Below are positions 24,494-33,018 of a DNA stretch of 64,000 bases, piece after piece. Source of the DNA: Deltaproteobacteria bacterium (GTDB lineage Bacteria > Myxococcota_A > Polyangia > Nannocystales > Nannocystaceae); contig JADJEE010000012.1 in the NCBI GenBank assembly GCA_016709225.1, positions 2,213,501 through 2,277,500 on the forward strand, read 5' to 3'. Below the pieces are notes generated by a model. The model searched no databases, was not told where the DNA came from, and worked only from the letters and a program-made list of their open reading frames with translations. The position numbers and the translations under genes were made by a program. Position 1 is the first letter of the stretch. Each line of letters begins with the position of its first letter.

Positions 24494-25069
24494 CTAGGGT
24501 CCGCACTGCGGTGGCATCGTGCAGTTGCGCGTCGCGAACTTCCGATCGGCACCGGCCGGCAGCAAGAAGCCGAGCGTGTAGCCGATCGGCATCGGCTGCG
24601 GGTCACCCGGGCACGGCGAGCGCATGCGTTCGATGAACGTCACCGTCGCGCCATCGTCGACGATGATCGTGCCGGCGCCGGCGGGGGACAGCGTGCGGTC
24701 CTCCACCATCAGCTGCAGCTTGCCGAAGTCGATGCCGCTCGCCACGCCGCGCGGGCACGAGAATCGCTTCGCGAATGCGGCCTCGCTGGCGATGGTGCCC
24801 AGGCCAGCAGGTCCACTGCGTCCGGTACACTCGGTGGGCGCGGCCCACGGTTTCAGCGGCCTCGCGGCCGAGAGCCCCAGCAGGGACGGCGAGCACGGGT
24901 CGATGGCCTTGGGCTGTGCCTTCGTTTCGACCTTCGTCGCTGCCTCGAGCGCGGCGTCGAGCTCGTGCTTCGGTGGCGGCTGTCGCTCGGGCTTCTCGTC
25001 CGGTCGTGAGGAGCACGCGAGCAGCGTGGTGAGAGCGACGGCGATCCTTCGCGCGTGGGTGCGTCCCAT
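24494..25069 (-). CDS. Small lipoprotein, unknown function
   Basis: A 191-residue protein with a signal peptide and lipobox TLLAC near residue 19, followed by a charged Pro-rich stretch. Six cysteines are spread through the mature part, likely as three disulfides. A beta-rich centre (TIIVDDGATVTFIE) is seen, but no family is recognised. It ends 89 bases from the convergent aldo/keto reductase gene; a small GGCGC/GCGCC stem at 24410-24422 lies between the two. Confidence 0.65.
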   Translation of the reverse strand: MGRTHARRIAVALTTLLACSSRPDEKPERQPPPKHELDAALEAATKVETKAQPKAIDPCSPSLLGLSAARPLKPWAAPTECTGRSGPAGLGTIASEAAFAKRFSCPRGVASGIDFGKLQLMVEDRTLSPAGAGTIIVDDGATVTFIERMRSPCPGDPQPMPIGYTLGFLLPAGADRKFATRNCTMPPQCGP

Positions 25070-25162
25070 CGCGCGCGAGCATACTCGCTCGCGCGCGGAT
25101 CTGGCGACGTTGGGGACTCGACGAACCGCCTGTTCGACGGGCCGGCGCGCCCGGGCACAGCG

Positions 25163-25777
25163 TCAGGGGACGCGCTCGGCCGCGAAGTAGTGGTTCTCGC
25201 CCCCGTCGACCCACGACCTCATCGGCGTGAGCCCGGCCGCGATCATGCGGGCGTGGTACGCCGAAGCGCCGAGCGACTGCGACGATCGTTCGGTCAGTAC
25301 GTCGGTCCACGAGCACGCCTGCGCGGGCGCGCTGAAGAGGAAGCGACCTCCGGGTCGCAGCGCCGAGGCCACCCGGTCGATCACCGCCAGCTGCACCGCC
25401 TCCGCGAGCAAGAACATCAGGCCGACCGCGACCACGCCGTCGAAGCTGCGACCGAAGAAGCTCGAGTGCTCGACCGCTTCACAGATGACGCGCGCGTCTG
25501 GGCAACGGCGGCGGAACGCCGCCACCAGCGTCGGTGCGGCGTCGATGCCATGGAGCTCGAAGCCGTCGTCGAGCAGCGCTTGCGAGATCGGTAGGCCGTG
25601 GCCGCAGCCGAGATCGAGGATCGACGCGCCCGGCGTCAGACCTCGGGACCACGCACGCACGGTCTCGAGGCCGATCTCCCCGCGGCCGCGGCGGGTCATG
25701 AACTCCGTCGCGACCCCCTCGTAGCCGTTCGAGGCCGCTTCCGCGCCCACGCAGGTCGGCTCCGGTCGCGCGGCCAT
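25163..25777 (-). CDS. Class I SAM-dependent methyltransferase
   Basis: A 204-residue protein with the Rossmann motif ILDLGCGHGLPIS near residues 53-65, the acidic end of strand 2 in LHGIDAAP, and a motif-IV strand FDGVVAVGLMFLL. This is the methyltransf_11/25 pattern that transfers methyl from S-adenosylmethionine to a small molecule. A conserved Tyr-Glu-Gly start (NGYEGVATEF) is typical of the group. The acceptor is unknown and there is no obvious pathway partner beside it. Confidence 0.88.
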   Translation of the reverse strand: MAARPEPTCVGAEAASNGYEGVATEFMTRRGRGEIGLETVRAWSRGLTPGASILDLGCGHGLPISQALLDDGFELHGIDAAPTLVAAFRRRCPDARVICEAVEHSSFFGRSFDGVVAVGLMFLLAEAVQLAVIDRVASALRPGGRFLFSAPAQACSWTDVLTERSSQSLGASAYHARMIAAGLTPMRSWVDGGENHYFAAERVP

Positions 25778-25848
25778 GGCACGACGCTAGCAAAGTCGGC
25801 GCGCCGATGGCCACCGCGCCGGCCGACGTGCTAGATGCGACGACAATC

Positions 25849-26715
25849 ATGGCGTGGCGAGCTCTGAAGGTACTCCTGTCGATGTCGTTGGGACTCGTGG
25901 CCTGTAGAGCCGGAGTGGTCGGTGAGGCGGTGCGGCCCGTCGATCCCAAGGGTTCTGCAGCGCTCGACGGCAACCCGACCAAGTGTCGCTCGACCGCAGG
26001 CCCAGCCGAGCCGCTCGTGGTCGATTGGAAGTCCGACGCGCGCGCCGAGCTCGAGCTCGCGATGCGCGGCGGTGTCGTCGTCGTGCGCTACGACTGTGAG
26101 CAGCTCGCAGTGCTAGACCGCTGTCGCCTCGACGGCAGCTACGCGTTTGCTGGCGTGACACGAAAGGAAGAGTCGGTGCAGATCGTCAATCGCGACGAGC
26201 TCGCCGCGAACGTACCGCTCGCGAAGGCGACCTTCAGCGCCGCCCTCGACCGTGGTAGCAGCCTCGACATCGCGTTGGTGATGATCGGCAAGCAAGCGAC
26301 GACGGTCGGCTCTGCGATGCGCCCGCAGCTGCAAGGCGAGTGCGATGGCGCCACCCACTACGTGCGTGGCGCCTACGTCGGCGCATTTGCGCTGCGCACC
26401 GGCACCGCCGGCAAGGTTCAGGCGGTGGCCGACATCTTCGGCGCGGGGATCAAGGCAGGCAGCGCCAGCGATCGCAACACGGCGACGAAGGAGGGCGAGC
26501 TCGATGCCTGTCGGGCCGCGACGGCGCGCGCTGAGGTGCCGCCGGAGCAGTGCGGTGCGGCGATTCGACTGCAGCTCGAGCCGATCGGCGACGCGGGCTC
26601 GAAGCCGAGCGACGACAAGGGCGAACGCAGCCCGTGTCCGTCGGGGATGGCGCTCAGCGAGGGCAAGTGCTCGGCGTCGGTCGCTTCGAAGGCACACCTT
26701 TGTGATCCCAAGTGA
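25849..26715 (+). CDS. Lipoprotein, N-terminal part of a probable split gene
   Basis: A 288-residue protein with a signal peptide ending in lipobox LVAC near residue 18. The body is a beta-rich secreted domain (VVRYDCEQLAVLDRC, MRPQLQGECDGATHYVRGAYVGAFAL) with a C-terminal Cys-containing stretch (PCPSGMALSEGKC) and a stop right after LCDPK. In the next frame the sequence goes straight on as DKAECEAQC and into Cys-paired Sel1 repeats. If one base at the stop were removed the two parts would read as a single protein of about 610 residues. So this is either a frameshifted gene or the first of two overlapping coupled genes. ATG at 25849 begins the signal. Confidence 0.7.
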   Translation: MAWRALKVLLSMSLGLVACRAGVVGEAVRPVDPKGSAALDGNPTKCRSTAGPAEPLVVDWKSDARAELELAMRGGVVVVRYDCEQLAVLDRCRLDGSYAFAGVTRKEESVQIVNRDELAANVPLAKATFSAALDRGSSLDIALVMIGKQATTVGSAMRPQLQGECDGATHYVRGAYVGAFALRTGTAGKVQAVADIFGAGIKAGSASDRNTATKEGELDACRAATARAEVPPEQCGAAIRLQLEPIGDAGSKPSDDKGERSPCPSGMALSEGKCSASVASKAHLCDPK

Positions 26716-27676
26716 CAAGGCCGAGTGCGAGGCGCAGTGCGAGCTCGGCGATTCCGGCAGCTGCTACAACCTCGGCGTGCAGCGTGAGGTCGGCGACCTC
26801 GAAGGTGCGCTCACGGCTTACGAGCGCGGCTGCGACGGCGGAAACGCGCGAGCATGCTCGGCGGCGGGCTTCGCCTGGATGACGCGACGCATGCAGGCCA
26901 AAGACGATCAGGCCAAGCTCGACGCACGACTGAAGGCCGAGAACCGTCTGGCACAAGCCTGCGATCGCGGCGATGCGTGGACCTGTTGGAACACCTCCAC
27001 CTGGTACCTGCGCACCGGCGCACTCGAGGTCTTCCCGCGCGATCCCACGCGCGCGATGTCGTTGCTGCGGCGCGGCTGCGACCTCGGCTACGCGCCGAGC
27101 TGCAGCAGCCTCGCCGACACGCTGATGGCCGGCAAGGACGCGCCGCGCGACGTGCCGGCTGCGCTCGGGCTCTTGGTGCGCGGCTGCGACGGCGGCAGCG
27201 CCGAGGATTGCACGCGTCTGGGCGACACCCAGCGGCAGGGCAAGCTCGTGATGAAGGATCCCGCGGCCGCGGTCGCGGCCTATCGCAAGGGTTGTGATCG
27301 CGGCGGCGCGATCGCGTGCTTCAAGGCCGGCACGATGCTCGCCAACGGCGAAGGCGTGTCGAAGGACGACGCGGCAGCGGTCGCGGTGTGGTCGCAAGCC
27401 TGCAACGAGAACATCGCCGGCTGGGACGCCTGCAAGTCGCTGGGTCAGGCACTCGAGCGTGGCGAGGGCACGGCCAAGGATGCCGAGCGCGCGGCCGTGG
27501 CCTACCAGCGTGGCTGCACGCGCGGCGGGTGCCTGCGCGCCGGCGAGATCTACGAGAAGGGTCTCGGCGTCACGGTGGACTTGACCAAGGCCCGCGAGGC
27601 GTACGACCAGGGCTGCAAGCGCTTCGCCGACGCGCAGGCGTGCAAGGCCCTGAAGCGCCTCGGCGCAGGTTCGTAG
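26702..27676 (+). CDS. Cys-paired Sel1-like repeat protein (second part)
   Basis: About 324 residues made almost wholly of Sel1/TPR-like repeats, each containing a cysteine pair seven residues apart (GCDLGYAPSC, GCDGGSAEDC, GCDRGGAIAC and others, about eight copies). This is the layout of the Helicobacter Hcp family, in which each repeat is closed by a disulfide; such proteins bind peptides or partners outside the cytoplasm. The part lacks its own signal peptide, which supports fusion to the preceding lipoprotein. A GTG at 26702 with GAAGG 9 bases upstream could start it separately, overlapping the first gene by 14 bases. The alternatives are a frameshift error or programmed frameshift at about 26712. 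Confidence 0.72.
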   Translation: MIPSDKAECEAQCELGDSGSCYNLGVQREVGDLEGALTAYERGCDGGNARACSAAGFAWMTRRMQAKDDQAKLDARLKAENRLAQACDRGDAWTCWNTSTWYLRTGALEVFPRDPTRAMSLLRRGCDLGYAPSCSSLADTLMAGKDAPRDVPAALGLLVRGCDGGSAEDCTRLGDTQRQGKLVMKDPAAAVAAYRKGCDRGGAIACFKAGTMLANGEGVSKDDAAAVAVWSQACNENIAGWDACKSLGQALERGEGTAKDAERAAVAYQRGCTRGGCLRAGEIYEKGLGVTVDLTKAREAYDQGCKRFADAQACKALKRLGAGS

Positions 27677-27719
27677 TCGCGGGCCCGCTGCCCGCATCAC
27701 CGCCGCCCGCGGCGTCGCG

Positions 27720-28115
27720 CTACCAGTCGCCCAGCTTCTCGAGGACGCCTCGTCGCTTGACGATGTTCTTGTAGTCCCACTGGATCGTCTTCGCCTTGCG
27801 CAGGCATCGCTTCACGACACGAGCATCGAGCTGCGCGAGGTCAGCGAAGCGCAGCTCGGCGGCCTTGAACTTGCCCTCGGCGTGCAGCGCCGGCTCGTCG
27901 AACGACTGACCGCTCCAGAACAGCAGCTGCACGTCCTTCTTCCGCACCCAGTAGCCGACCACGGGGTTGTCGGCGAGAAACCAGACCGGACCTCCGTGCC
28001 AGAGCTTGCTCTGTGCGCGGGTGAGCCCTGCGTCGATCAACGCCGCGAGCGCGTCGCAGATCGCTCGGGCGTCGTCGGTTTGCGCGGCGTTGTAGGCTTC
28101 GATGTCCGAGTGCAT
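27720..28115 (-). CDS. DUF1801-like protein
   Basis: A 131-residue protein matching the DUF1801 (YdhG-type) pattern: an N-terminal helix of ARAICDALAALIDAG, then KLWHGGPVWFLADNPVVGYWVRKKDVQLLFWSG and a Lys/Arg-rich C-terminal helix with KAKTIQWDYKNIVKRRG. These small proteins are mostly uncharacterised. It stands alone, convergent with the Sel1 gene 44 bases away. The ATG at 28115 is the first after the intergenic region that holds the module relic. Confidence 0.7.
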   Translation of the reverse strand: MHSDIEAYNAAQTDDARAICDALAALIDAGLTRAQSKLWHGGPVWFLADNPVVGYWVRKKDVQLLFWSGQSFDEPALHAEGKFKAAELRFADLAQLDARVVKRCLRKAKTIQWDYKNIVKRRGVLEKLGDW

Positions 28116-28207
28116 GGGGTCCTTCCGTTGGTGCGGGTGACGATCGCGTGGCCGCGGCCACGGCGAGTCTACACGCCCGTGGCGGCGCGCCACGACCACG
28201 CGAGAAC

Positions 28208-28337
28208 GCTGACGCGGCGGAGTTATCGCGCGCGCGCGGTCCGGCAAGTGGATCGCGGCGGCGCGCGCATCGGCTCGATGGAGATGTACGGCCACACGCA
28301 CTCGAGCCTTCTGCGAGGGGCCGAGATCGTCGCCTGA
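28208..28337 (+). pseudogene. Relic of the monooxygenase-methyltransferase module
   Basis: Bases 28208-28280 match 31027-31099 inside the FAD monooxygenase gene (65 of 73 identical, encoding VRQVDR-GGARI), and 28278-28309 match 34222-34253, the start of the methyltransferase gene (30 of 32 identical, MEMYGHTHSSL against MDMYGHKHSSL). The two parts join at a shared ATG, so everything between them in the parent (about 3.1 kb) is missing. After 28309 similarity fades but still ends ATCGTCGC. The relic is out of use: no start or domain is complete. The rest of 28116-28410 holds no other recognisable feature. Confidence 0.75.
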
Positions 28338-28410
28338 AGCGCGCCTGAGCGTCGATCTCGTTGCCCCGCCCACTTCAGGACGCCGGACACCCCGGAAATC
28401 GACCGTGGTC

Positions 28411-30750
28411 ATGCGTCCGTCTGGCCGCGACCGGCAACTAGCCTGCGTGCGCCGACGTCACGCATTCTCCACCCTGTTGACCCTGGTCGCCGCCGTGAGC
28501 GGTTGCGACGTCTACGAGACGCGACCGCAGGAACCGCCGCAGGGTGACCGTGAGGGCCTGGGCGCGCGGTACGTGACCGCATTCGGCGACACCGTGTCGT
28601 TCGAGCTCGATGCCCTCGAGGTGCCGGGCGACAACGCGGGTGTGCGCGGCTTCGTGGCGATCACCCCGGCGACGCGCTCGCTGATCGCGGCGGTCGTCGT
28701 ACGCGACGCCGGTGGTCAGGCGTGGCCGCTCGATGAGCTCCTCGGTGCCGCGCGCATCGACCCCGTACTGCGGCTGCGTTTCGACAACGGCACAGTCATC
28801 GACATCCCTGGACGCTCGAGTCTGACCGAGCTCGCCTTCGACCTCAGCGAGGTGGCACTGCCGCGGGGCACCAACCCCGAGGTCAGCGTGCTGCTCGGCG
28901 GTGACAGCATCGGTGGCGGTCACGCGGTTCACGTCGCGCGCATGGGCGACGTCGACCTCGACGGCGCGGTCGACTCGTCGGACCTCGTGACCCTGTTCGC
29001 AGCTGGTCGCTACGAGACCGGCGAAGCCGCGAGCTACTCCGAGGGCGACTTCAATGCGGACGGCGTGTTCGACTCGAGCGATCTCGTGGCGCTCTTCGGC
29101 GGCGGCGACTATCAGGCCCCCGGGGTCGCGACCCCGAGCGATGACGAGCTGGATGAGGCGCTGATCGTGCGCGACTATCCGCCGTACTGGCTCGCATCGG
29201 GGGAGGTCGCCGATGCGCTGTTCGAACGCCAGGCCGAGGTCGACGATGCACTCGCGTCGGAGAACCTGACCACGCCCCAGCGCGACGCGTTGAACGAGCA
29301 GCGCGAGGCACTCACGCGACAGATCGAGGCGGTCCGCGGTGCCAGCTCGCGACCGGACCTCAACTACAACGACATCGACCTGCTCGGCTACGAAGGATGT
29401 GCGGTGACCTGTTGGCTATCGGCGCGTTCGATTGGCGCAACGCTCTGGGAGGTGGAACGCACCGAATCGGGCACATTCTGCGAACAGTGGCACGACGACG
29501 ACTGCGCCGGGGAGCTCGCAGTCGACGGGCGTTTCCCGATGAGCTGTGATCCGGTCGCGGGGCACGGCGGTCACGCGGACGCGCCTGGCATCGAGGGCTG
29601 GCTCGACGGCGCGCACTATCAGTACCAGGCATGCGGTCCGCACGACGTGCAACCACCGCCGCTGGGCTCGGGCAGCTCGGCCGCCACTGCGGAATGCGAG
29701 CAGCACGTCGCGTTGACCATGCACTGCGAGAACTTCGGCAAGGCCTGTGGGCAGACCGGCGCAGGCGCGGCGGCCTGCGACTATCGAGAATCGCGCGAGG
29801 CCGACGTCCACATTGGTGCGGCGACGCGACGGGCGCAGGGCTCGGTACTCGCGCCGCGGGCCGAGATCAAGGGCAAGGTCCAGTTCTCGTCGACGCTCGA
29901 GAGCGAGTTCGGCGTCATGATCACGCCCGCGACGCAATCATTGACGGGTGTCGGGATCGCGAACTCGGATGACGTGCCCACGGCCAACGACCCCTGCGAG
30001 GAACTCGAGGGCGACGCAGTCGGGACCATCGGTGTCGAATGCTACATCGAGCAGGAGTTCCTCGCGGCCAAGAAGCCCAAGGTGGCGTGCAAGCTCTTCT
30101 TGCGCGGCGAGCTCAAGGCGACGATGTCGGTGGCGGATGCGAGCGCCTGCATCGGTAAGCTCATCGGTGGCGACGAGTCGGGCGCGCGCGAGATCCAGGG
30201 CGCGGGTACCCTCGAGAATCCCGTCTATCGCCACCTCACGGTGACCACCGGAGGCATCGCTGAATCGGCCGTGCGAGACCTCCCGCTCGATCCTCTGGGC
30301 ATGCGAGTCGAGAATCGTACCCACGCCGAGACGGTCACGGAGGAGGACGTCCACCCCGAGTTCGGTCTCGTCGGATACACGACGCTCTCGTCGACCGCCC
30401 AAGCCTGGGCGGACGTGTCGGTCGCAGCGACCTTGAGCGTCGACGGGCCCGGCGTGGGTGCAAACACGGTGTGCCTCACCGCCCGCCCGGCGGGTCTGCC
30501 CGAGTCGAGCTTCGTGCAGGATCACCTCCTCGGTGCCCACGACGACGAGAACGCGGCACGATTCGGCCACTGGTGGGGCTCGCAGCTGAGCCTCAACTGC
30601 GACGACAAGTGGAGCTTGTTCCCGCTCGCGCAGCGGCTGCCGCTGCCGTGCGCGGCCGAGCTGGCAGAGCAATCGGTGGGTTGGGAGTGCAAGTTCGACG
30701 AGTTGTGCGGCGCGACCGTGGGGACCTGCATCACACCCGAATCGGTGTGA
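28411..30750 (+). CDS. Large lipoprotein with dockerin-like repeat pair
   Basis: About 779 residues with a signal peptide and lipobox VSGC near residue 31. Residues 178-230 carry two copies of a Ca-binding pattern, GDVDLDGAVDSSDLVTLF and GDFNADGVFDSSDLVALF, as in type I dockerins. A helical segment (EALIVRDYPPYWLASGEVADALFERQAEVDDAL) and a Cys-rich central and C-terminal part follow, with no recognised enzyme. In this phylum such dockerin-like pairs occur in surface proteins of unknown role; there is no cohesin nearby. ATG at 28411 is preferred to the GTG six bases upstream. Confidence 0.75.
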   Translation: MRPSGRDRQLACVRRRHAFSTLLTLVAAVSGCDVYETRPQEPPQGDREGLGARYVTAFGDTVSFELDALEVPGDNAGVRGFVAITPATRSLIAAVVVRDAGGQAWPLDELLGAARIDPVLRLRFDNGTVIDIPGRSSLTELAFDLSEVALPRGTNPEVSVLLGGDSIGGGHAVHVARMGDVDLDGAVDSSDLVTLFAAGRYETGEAASYSEGDFNADGVFDSSDLVALFGGGDYQAPGVATPSDDELDEALIVRDYPPYWLASGEVADALFERQAEVDDALASENLTTPQRDALNEQREALTRQIEAVRGASSRPDLNYNDIDLLGYEGCAVTCWLSARSIGATLWEVERTESGTFCEQWHDDDCAGELAVDGRFPMSCDPVAGHGGHADAPGIEGWLDGAHYQYQACGPHDVQPPPLGSGSSAATAECEQHVALTMHCENFGKACGQTGAGAAACDYRESREADVHIGAATRRAQGSVLAPRAEIKGKVQFSSTLESEFGVMITPATQSLTGVGIANSDDVPTANDPCEELEGDAVGTIGVECYIEQEFLAAKKPKVACKLFLRGELKATMSVADASACIGKLIGGDESGAREIQGAGTLENPVYRHLTVTTGGIAESAVRDLPLDPLGMRVENRTHAETVTEEDVHPEFGLVGYTTLSSTAQAWADVSVAATLSVDGPGVGANTVCLTARPAGLPESSFVQDHLLGAHDDENAARFGHWWGSQLSLNCDDKWSLFPLAQRLPLPCAAELAEQSVGWECKFDELCGATVGTCITPESV

Positions 30751-30764
30751 CCCGCCCTCGGCGC

Positions 30765-30828
30765 TTGACATGCGTCGGCAGCGTGGCATCTTTAGACCAG
30801 CGGTCGAACCGATGGTTGCACCGCTGGT
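30765..30828 (+). promoter_or_regulatory. Promoter with 33-bp palindromic operator
   Basis: A consensus -35 TTGACA (30765-30770) is followed by weak -10 candidates near 30788-30796 and by an inverted repeat at 30796-30828. The arms ACCAGCGGT (30796-30804) and ACCGCTGGT (30820-30828) are perfect, and the inner AACC/GGTT pairs as well, giving 13 of 15 matched positions each side of a 3-base centre. It lies 20 bases before the FAD monooxygenase ATG. It could instead terminate the preceding gene, but no T-run follows. Confidence 0.6.
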
Positions 30829-30847
30829 TGAACAGGGACACGCAAGC

Positions 30848-32023
30848 ATGGACATCCTCATCGTCGGCACCGGCATTGCCGGGCCCACGCTGGCCTACTG
30901 GCTGCGGCGCGCGGGCCATCGGCCGACGCTGGTCGAGCGCGCGCCGCAGCTGCGTACAGGCGGCTACCTGATCGACTTCTGGGGCGCCGGGTTCGAGGTC
31001 GCCGAGCGCATGGGCATCGTGCCGGAGCTGATCCGGCGGGGCTATCGCGCGCGCGAGGTCCGGCAAGTGGATCGCGACGGCGCGCGCATCACCTCGATGA
31101 ACCCCGAGGTGTTCGTGGGCTCGCAGTCGCGCTACGTGAGCCTGGCCCGCAGTGATCTCGCCGCTGTGGTGTACGACACGCTCGCGGGTGAGGTCGAGAC
31201 GATCTTCGACGACACCGTGCGTGTGCTCGATGACGACGGTCGTCGCGTGCACGTGGAGTTCGAGCGCACGACCGCAAGGGAGTTCGATCTGGTGGTGGGC
31301 GCCGATGGTCTACATTCCGCCGTGCGGCGGCTGGTGTTCGGCCCCCACGGCGACTTCGAGCGCTACCTCGGCTTCAAGATCGCCGCCTTCGACCTGGTCG
31401 GCTTCCGGCCGCGCGAGGAGTCGGTCGCGACCCTCTACACCGAGGTCGGCCACCAGATCACGTCGTTCCCCATGCGCGACGACGCCACGATGATCGCGAT
31501 CACCTTCATCGATGAGCGCCCCGAAGTGCCGGCGACGCGTGCGGAGCAGGAGGCGCTGCTGCGCTCGCGCCTCGCGGGTGCGGGCTGGCACGCGCCCGAG
31601 ATCCTCGCGCAGATGTCGGCGGCGGAGGGCCTCTACATGGATCGCGTGAGCCAGATTCGCATGCCCGGGTGGTCGCGCGGTCGTGTGGTGCTGCTCGGTG
31701 ATGCCGCCGCGTGTCCATCGCTGCTGTCGGGCCAGGGTTCGGCGCTCGCGATGGTCGAGGCCTACGTGCTGGCCTCGCAGCTGGCGCACGCGCCCGATCA
31801 CGAGGCGGCCTTCGCCGGCTACGAGCAACTGCTCGCGCCGCTGCTGCACTCGAAGCAACAGGCAGCCCAGCGGCTTGCGCTCGCGTTCGCCCCGAAGAAC
31901 CGATTCCAGTTGTTCGTGCGCAACGGCGTGATGAAGCTGATGGGAGTACCGTGGGTCGCGAGGCTCGCCGCCGGCAAGAGCTTCAACGACGCCATCCGGC
32001 TGCCGCCGCCGCCCGACACGTGA
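30848..32023 (+). CDS. FAD-dependent monooxygenase
   Basis: A 391-residue class A flavin monooxygenase. N-terminal GTGIAGPTLAYWLRRAG binds the ADP part of FAD, the DG motif is VVGADGLHSAVRRLVFG (about 154-170), and the second FAD motif is RVVLLGDAAACPSLLSGQGSALAMVEAY (about 278-305). Family members hydroxylate or epoxidise small substrates. It probably headed an operon with a TetR regulator and a membrane methyltransferase, whose first copies downstream are now broken. A 9-base-arm palindrome and TTGACA box precede it. The last 128 bases are duplicated at 33457-33584. Confidence 0.92.
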   Translation: MDILIVGTGIAGPTLAYWLRRAGHRPTLVERAPQLRTGGYLIDFWGAGFEVAERMGIVPELIRRGYRAREVRQVDRDGARITSMNPEVFVGSQSRYVSLARSDLAAVVYDTLAGEVETIFDDTVRVLDDDGRRVHVEFERTTAREFDLVVGADGLHSAVRRLVFGPHGDFERYLGFKIAAFDLVGFRPREESVATLYTEVGHQITSFPMRDDATMIAITFIDERPEVPATRAEQEALLRSRLAGAGWHAPEILAQMSAAEGLYMDRVSQIRMPGWSRGRVVLLGDAAACPSLLSGQGSALAMVEAYVLASQLAHAPDHEAAFAGYEQLLAPLLHSKQQAAQRLALAFAPKNRFQLFVRNGVMKLMGVPWVARLAAGKSFNDAIRLPPPPDT

Positions 32024-32347
32024 CCACCGAACATGCCCCGACCGCGCTTCCACAAGCTTCCCCCCGAGCAGCAGCAAGAGATCGTGCGATCGTGTTCGGC
32101 GTGGGCCAGGCCATCGACACCTGGCTGCTCACGCAGGAGCTCGACGCCAAGTCGCTGCGAAAGTACGGCCCGATCTTGATCGGCATGTTCCGACGAACCC
32201 TGTCACCCGAGGAGCCCTGAGATGGACATGTACGGCCACAAGCACTCGAACCTGCCGCAGAAGACGGTGATCGTCGCGATCGAGCTGGTGCTCCTCGGGA
32301 TCGCAGGCCTCGTGCTGTTCGGCCCGCTGGGCGCCAGCATCCGCGCG
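31896..32347. repeat. Duplicated module segment, copy 1 (rearranged)
   Basis: This segment matches 33457-34347: 31896-32088 aligns at an offset of 1561 bases with 2 mismatches in 193 bases, and 32089-32347 at an offset of 2000 with 4 mismatches in 259. The change of offset means copy 1 lacks 439 bases of the tetR gene, with GCG at both breakpoints. Similarity stops at 32347 except for a 14-base island at 32365-32378 that matches 34605-34618. Confidence 0.9.
32033..32220 (+). pseudogene. Truncated tetR (copy 1)
   Basis: Starts like the intact regulator at 33594 (PRPRFHKLPPEQQQEIV) but after codon 18 a 439-base deletion joins it to the last part of the gene. Because 439 is not a multiple of three, the C-terminal part is out of frame. 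The DNA-binding domain is lost. The C-terminal sequence (TWLLTQELDAKSLRKYG) survives only in another frame. Confidence 0.9.
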
Positions 32348-32413
32348 GCACCAAGTGACACGACCGCCGAGTACCAGCCGGAGGCGATTGGAATTCTGCG
32401 TGGCTTCGGATGA
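32222..32413 (+). pseudogene. Truncated membrane methyltransferase (copy 1)
   Basis: The first 41 residues copy the intact methyltransferase at 34222, then the sequence changes to an unrelated tail (APSDTTAEYQPEA) and ends at 63 residues. The catalytic C-terminal half is missing. A 14-base island shared with the middle of the intact gene shows that further sequence was lost by deletion rather than by a clean end of the duplication. A T-rich stretch (CTTTTCTTTCG) near 32451-32461 follows a weak stem and might act as a terminator. Confidence 0.85.
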
Positions 32414-32481
32414 TTCCGGTCCCAGCCGCGGAGGTTCGCTTACGGCGGGGGCTTTTCTTTCGTAGGGTCGAGTCTTCGAGA

Positions 32482-33018
32482 TTACGGGCACTCGACCGTG
32501 TCGGTGACTTCGCAGTCGATCCCCCACGCGCTGAAGTCGGCGCAGTCGCTCGTGCCGAAGGGCTGTCCTTGGCAGGGCTCGAAGATCTCTCCGCGCAGGG
32601 TGCAGCGTAGGATTTCTCCGTAGCTCGTCACGTCCGTGGTGCTCCAGGCCTGCACGTATAGGAAGCCGAAGCTGATGAGTAGGTCGGTACCGGAGCAGCC
32701 GATGTCGCAGTAGGACTCGGTCAGCTCGGAGACGTTGCCTTCGAGGGAGGACAGGAGTGCCTCGTGAATCGCACACTCGAGGTTCGGATCGACCGCCTCC
32801 TGGTTCGAGCCCGGATCGCGGGAGACCGGCTCGCAGGGCACAGGCGCGTCGCATCGCTCGAGCATCGACGCCGGCAGTGGGTCCCCCGTCGTCGTGTCCT
32901 CGCCCGTGTCCGAGGTTGCACCACCCGAAGCGCCCCCTTCGTCCTCGATCTGCTCCGGCCCACATCCGAGCGCCAACGTCCCGACAACAAGAGCCCCAAC
33001 CAAGCCACGAATACCCAC
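32482..33018 (-). CDS. Cys-rich lipoprotein, unknown function
   Basis: A 178-residue protein starting at GTG with signal peptide and lipobox LALGC near residue 19, a short Ser/Thr/Asp-rich linker (GGATSDTGEDTTTGD) and a body of about 130 residues with eight cysteines. No family is recognised. It lies between the broken first copy and the intact second copy of the monooxygenase-tetR-methyltransferase module, on the opposite strand, so it was probably carried in by the rearrangement or was already there when the duplication formed. Confidence 0.72.
   Translation of the reverse strand: MGIRGLVGALVVGTLALGCGPEQIEDEGGASGGATSDTGEDTTTGDPLPASMLERCDAPVPCEPVSRDPGSNQEAVDPNLECAIHEALLSSLEGNVSELTESYCDIGCSGTDLLISFGFLYVQAWSTTDVTSYGEILRCTLRGEIFEPCQGQPFGTSDCADFSAWGIDCEVTDTVECP

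Noticed and set aside
27679..27695. GCGGGC/GCCCGC stem as terminator
   Set aside because: Six-base arms are expected by chance in such GC-rich DNA and no T-run follows.
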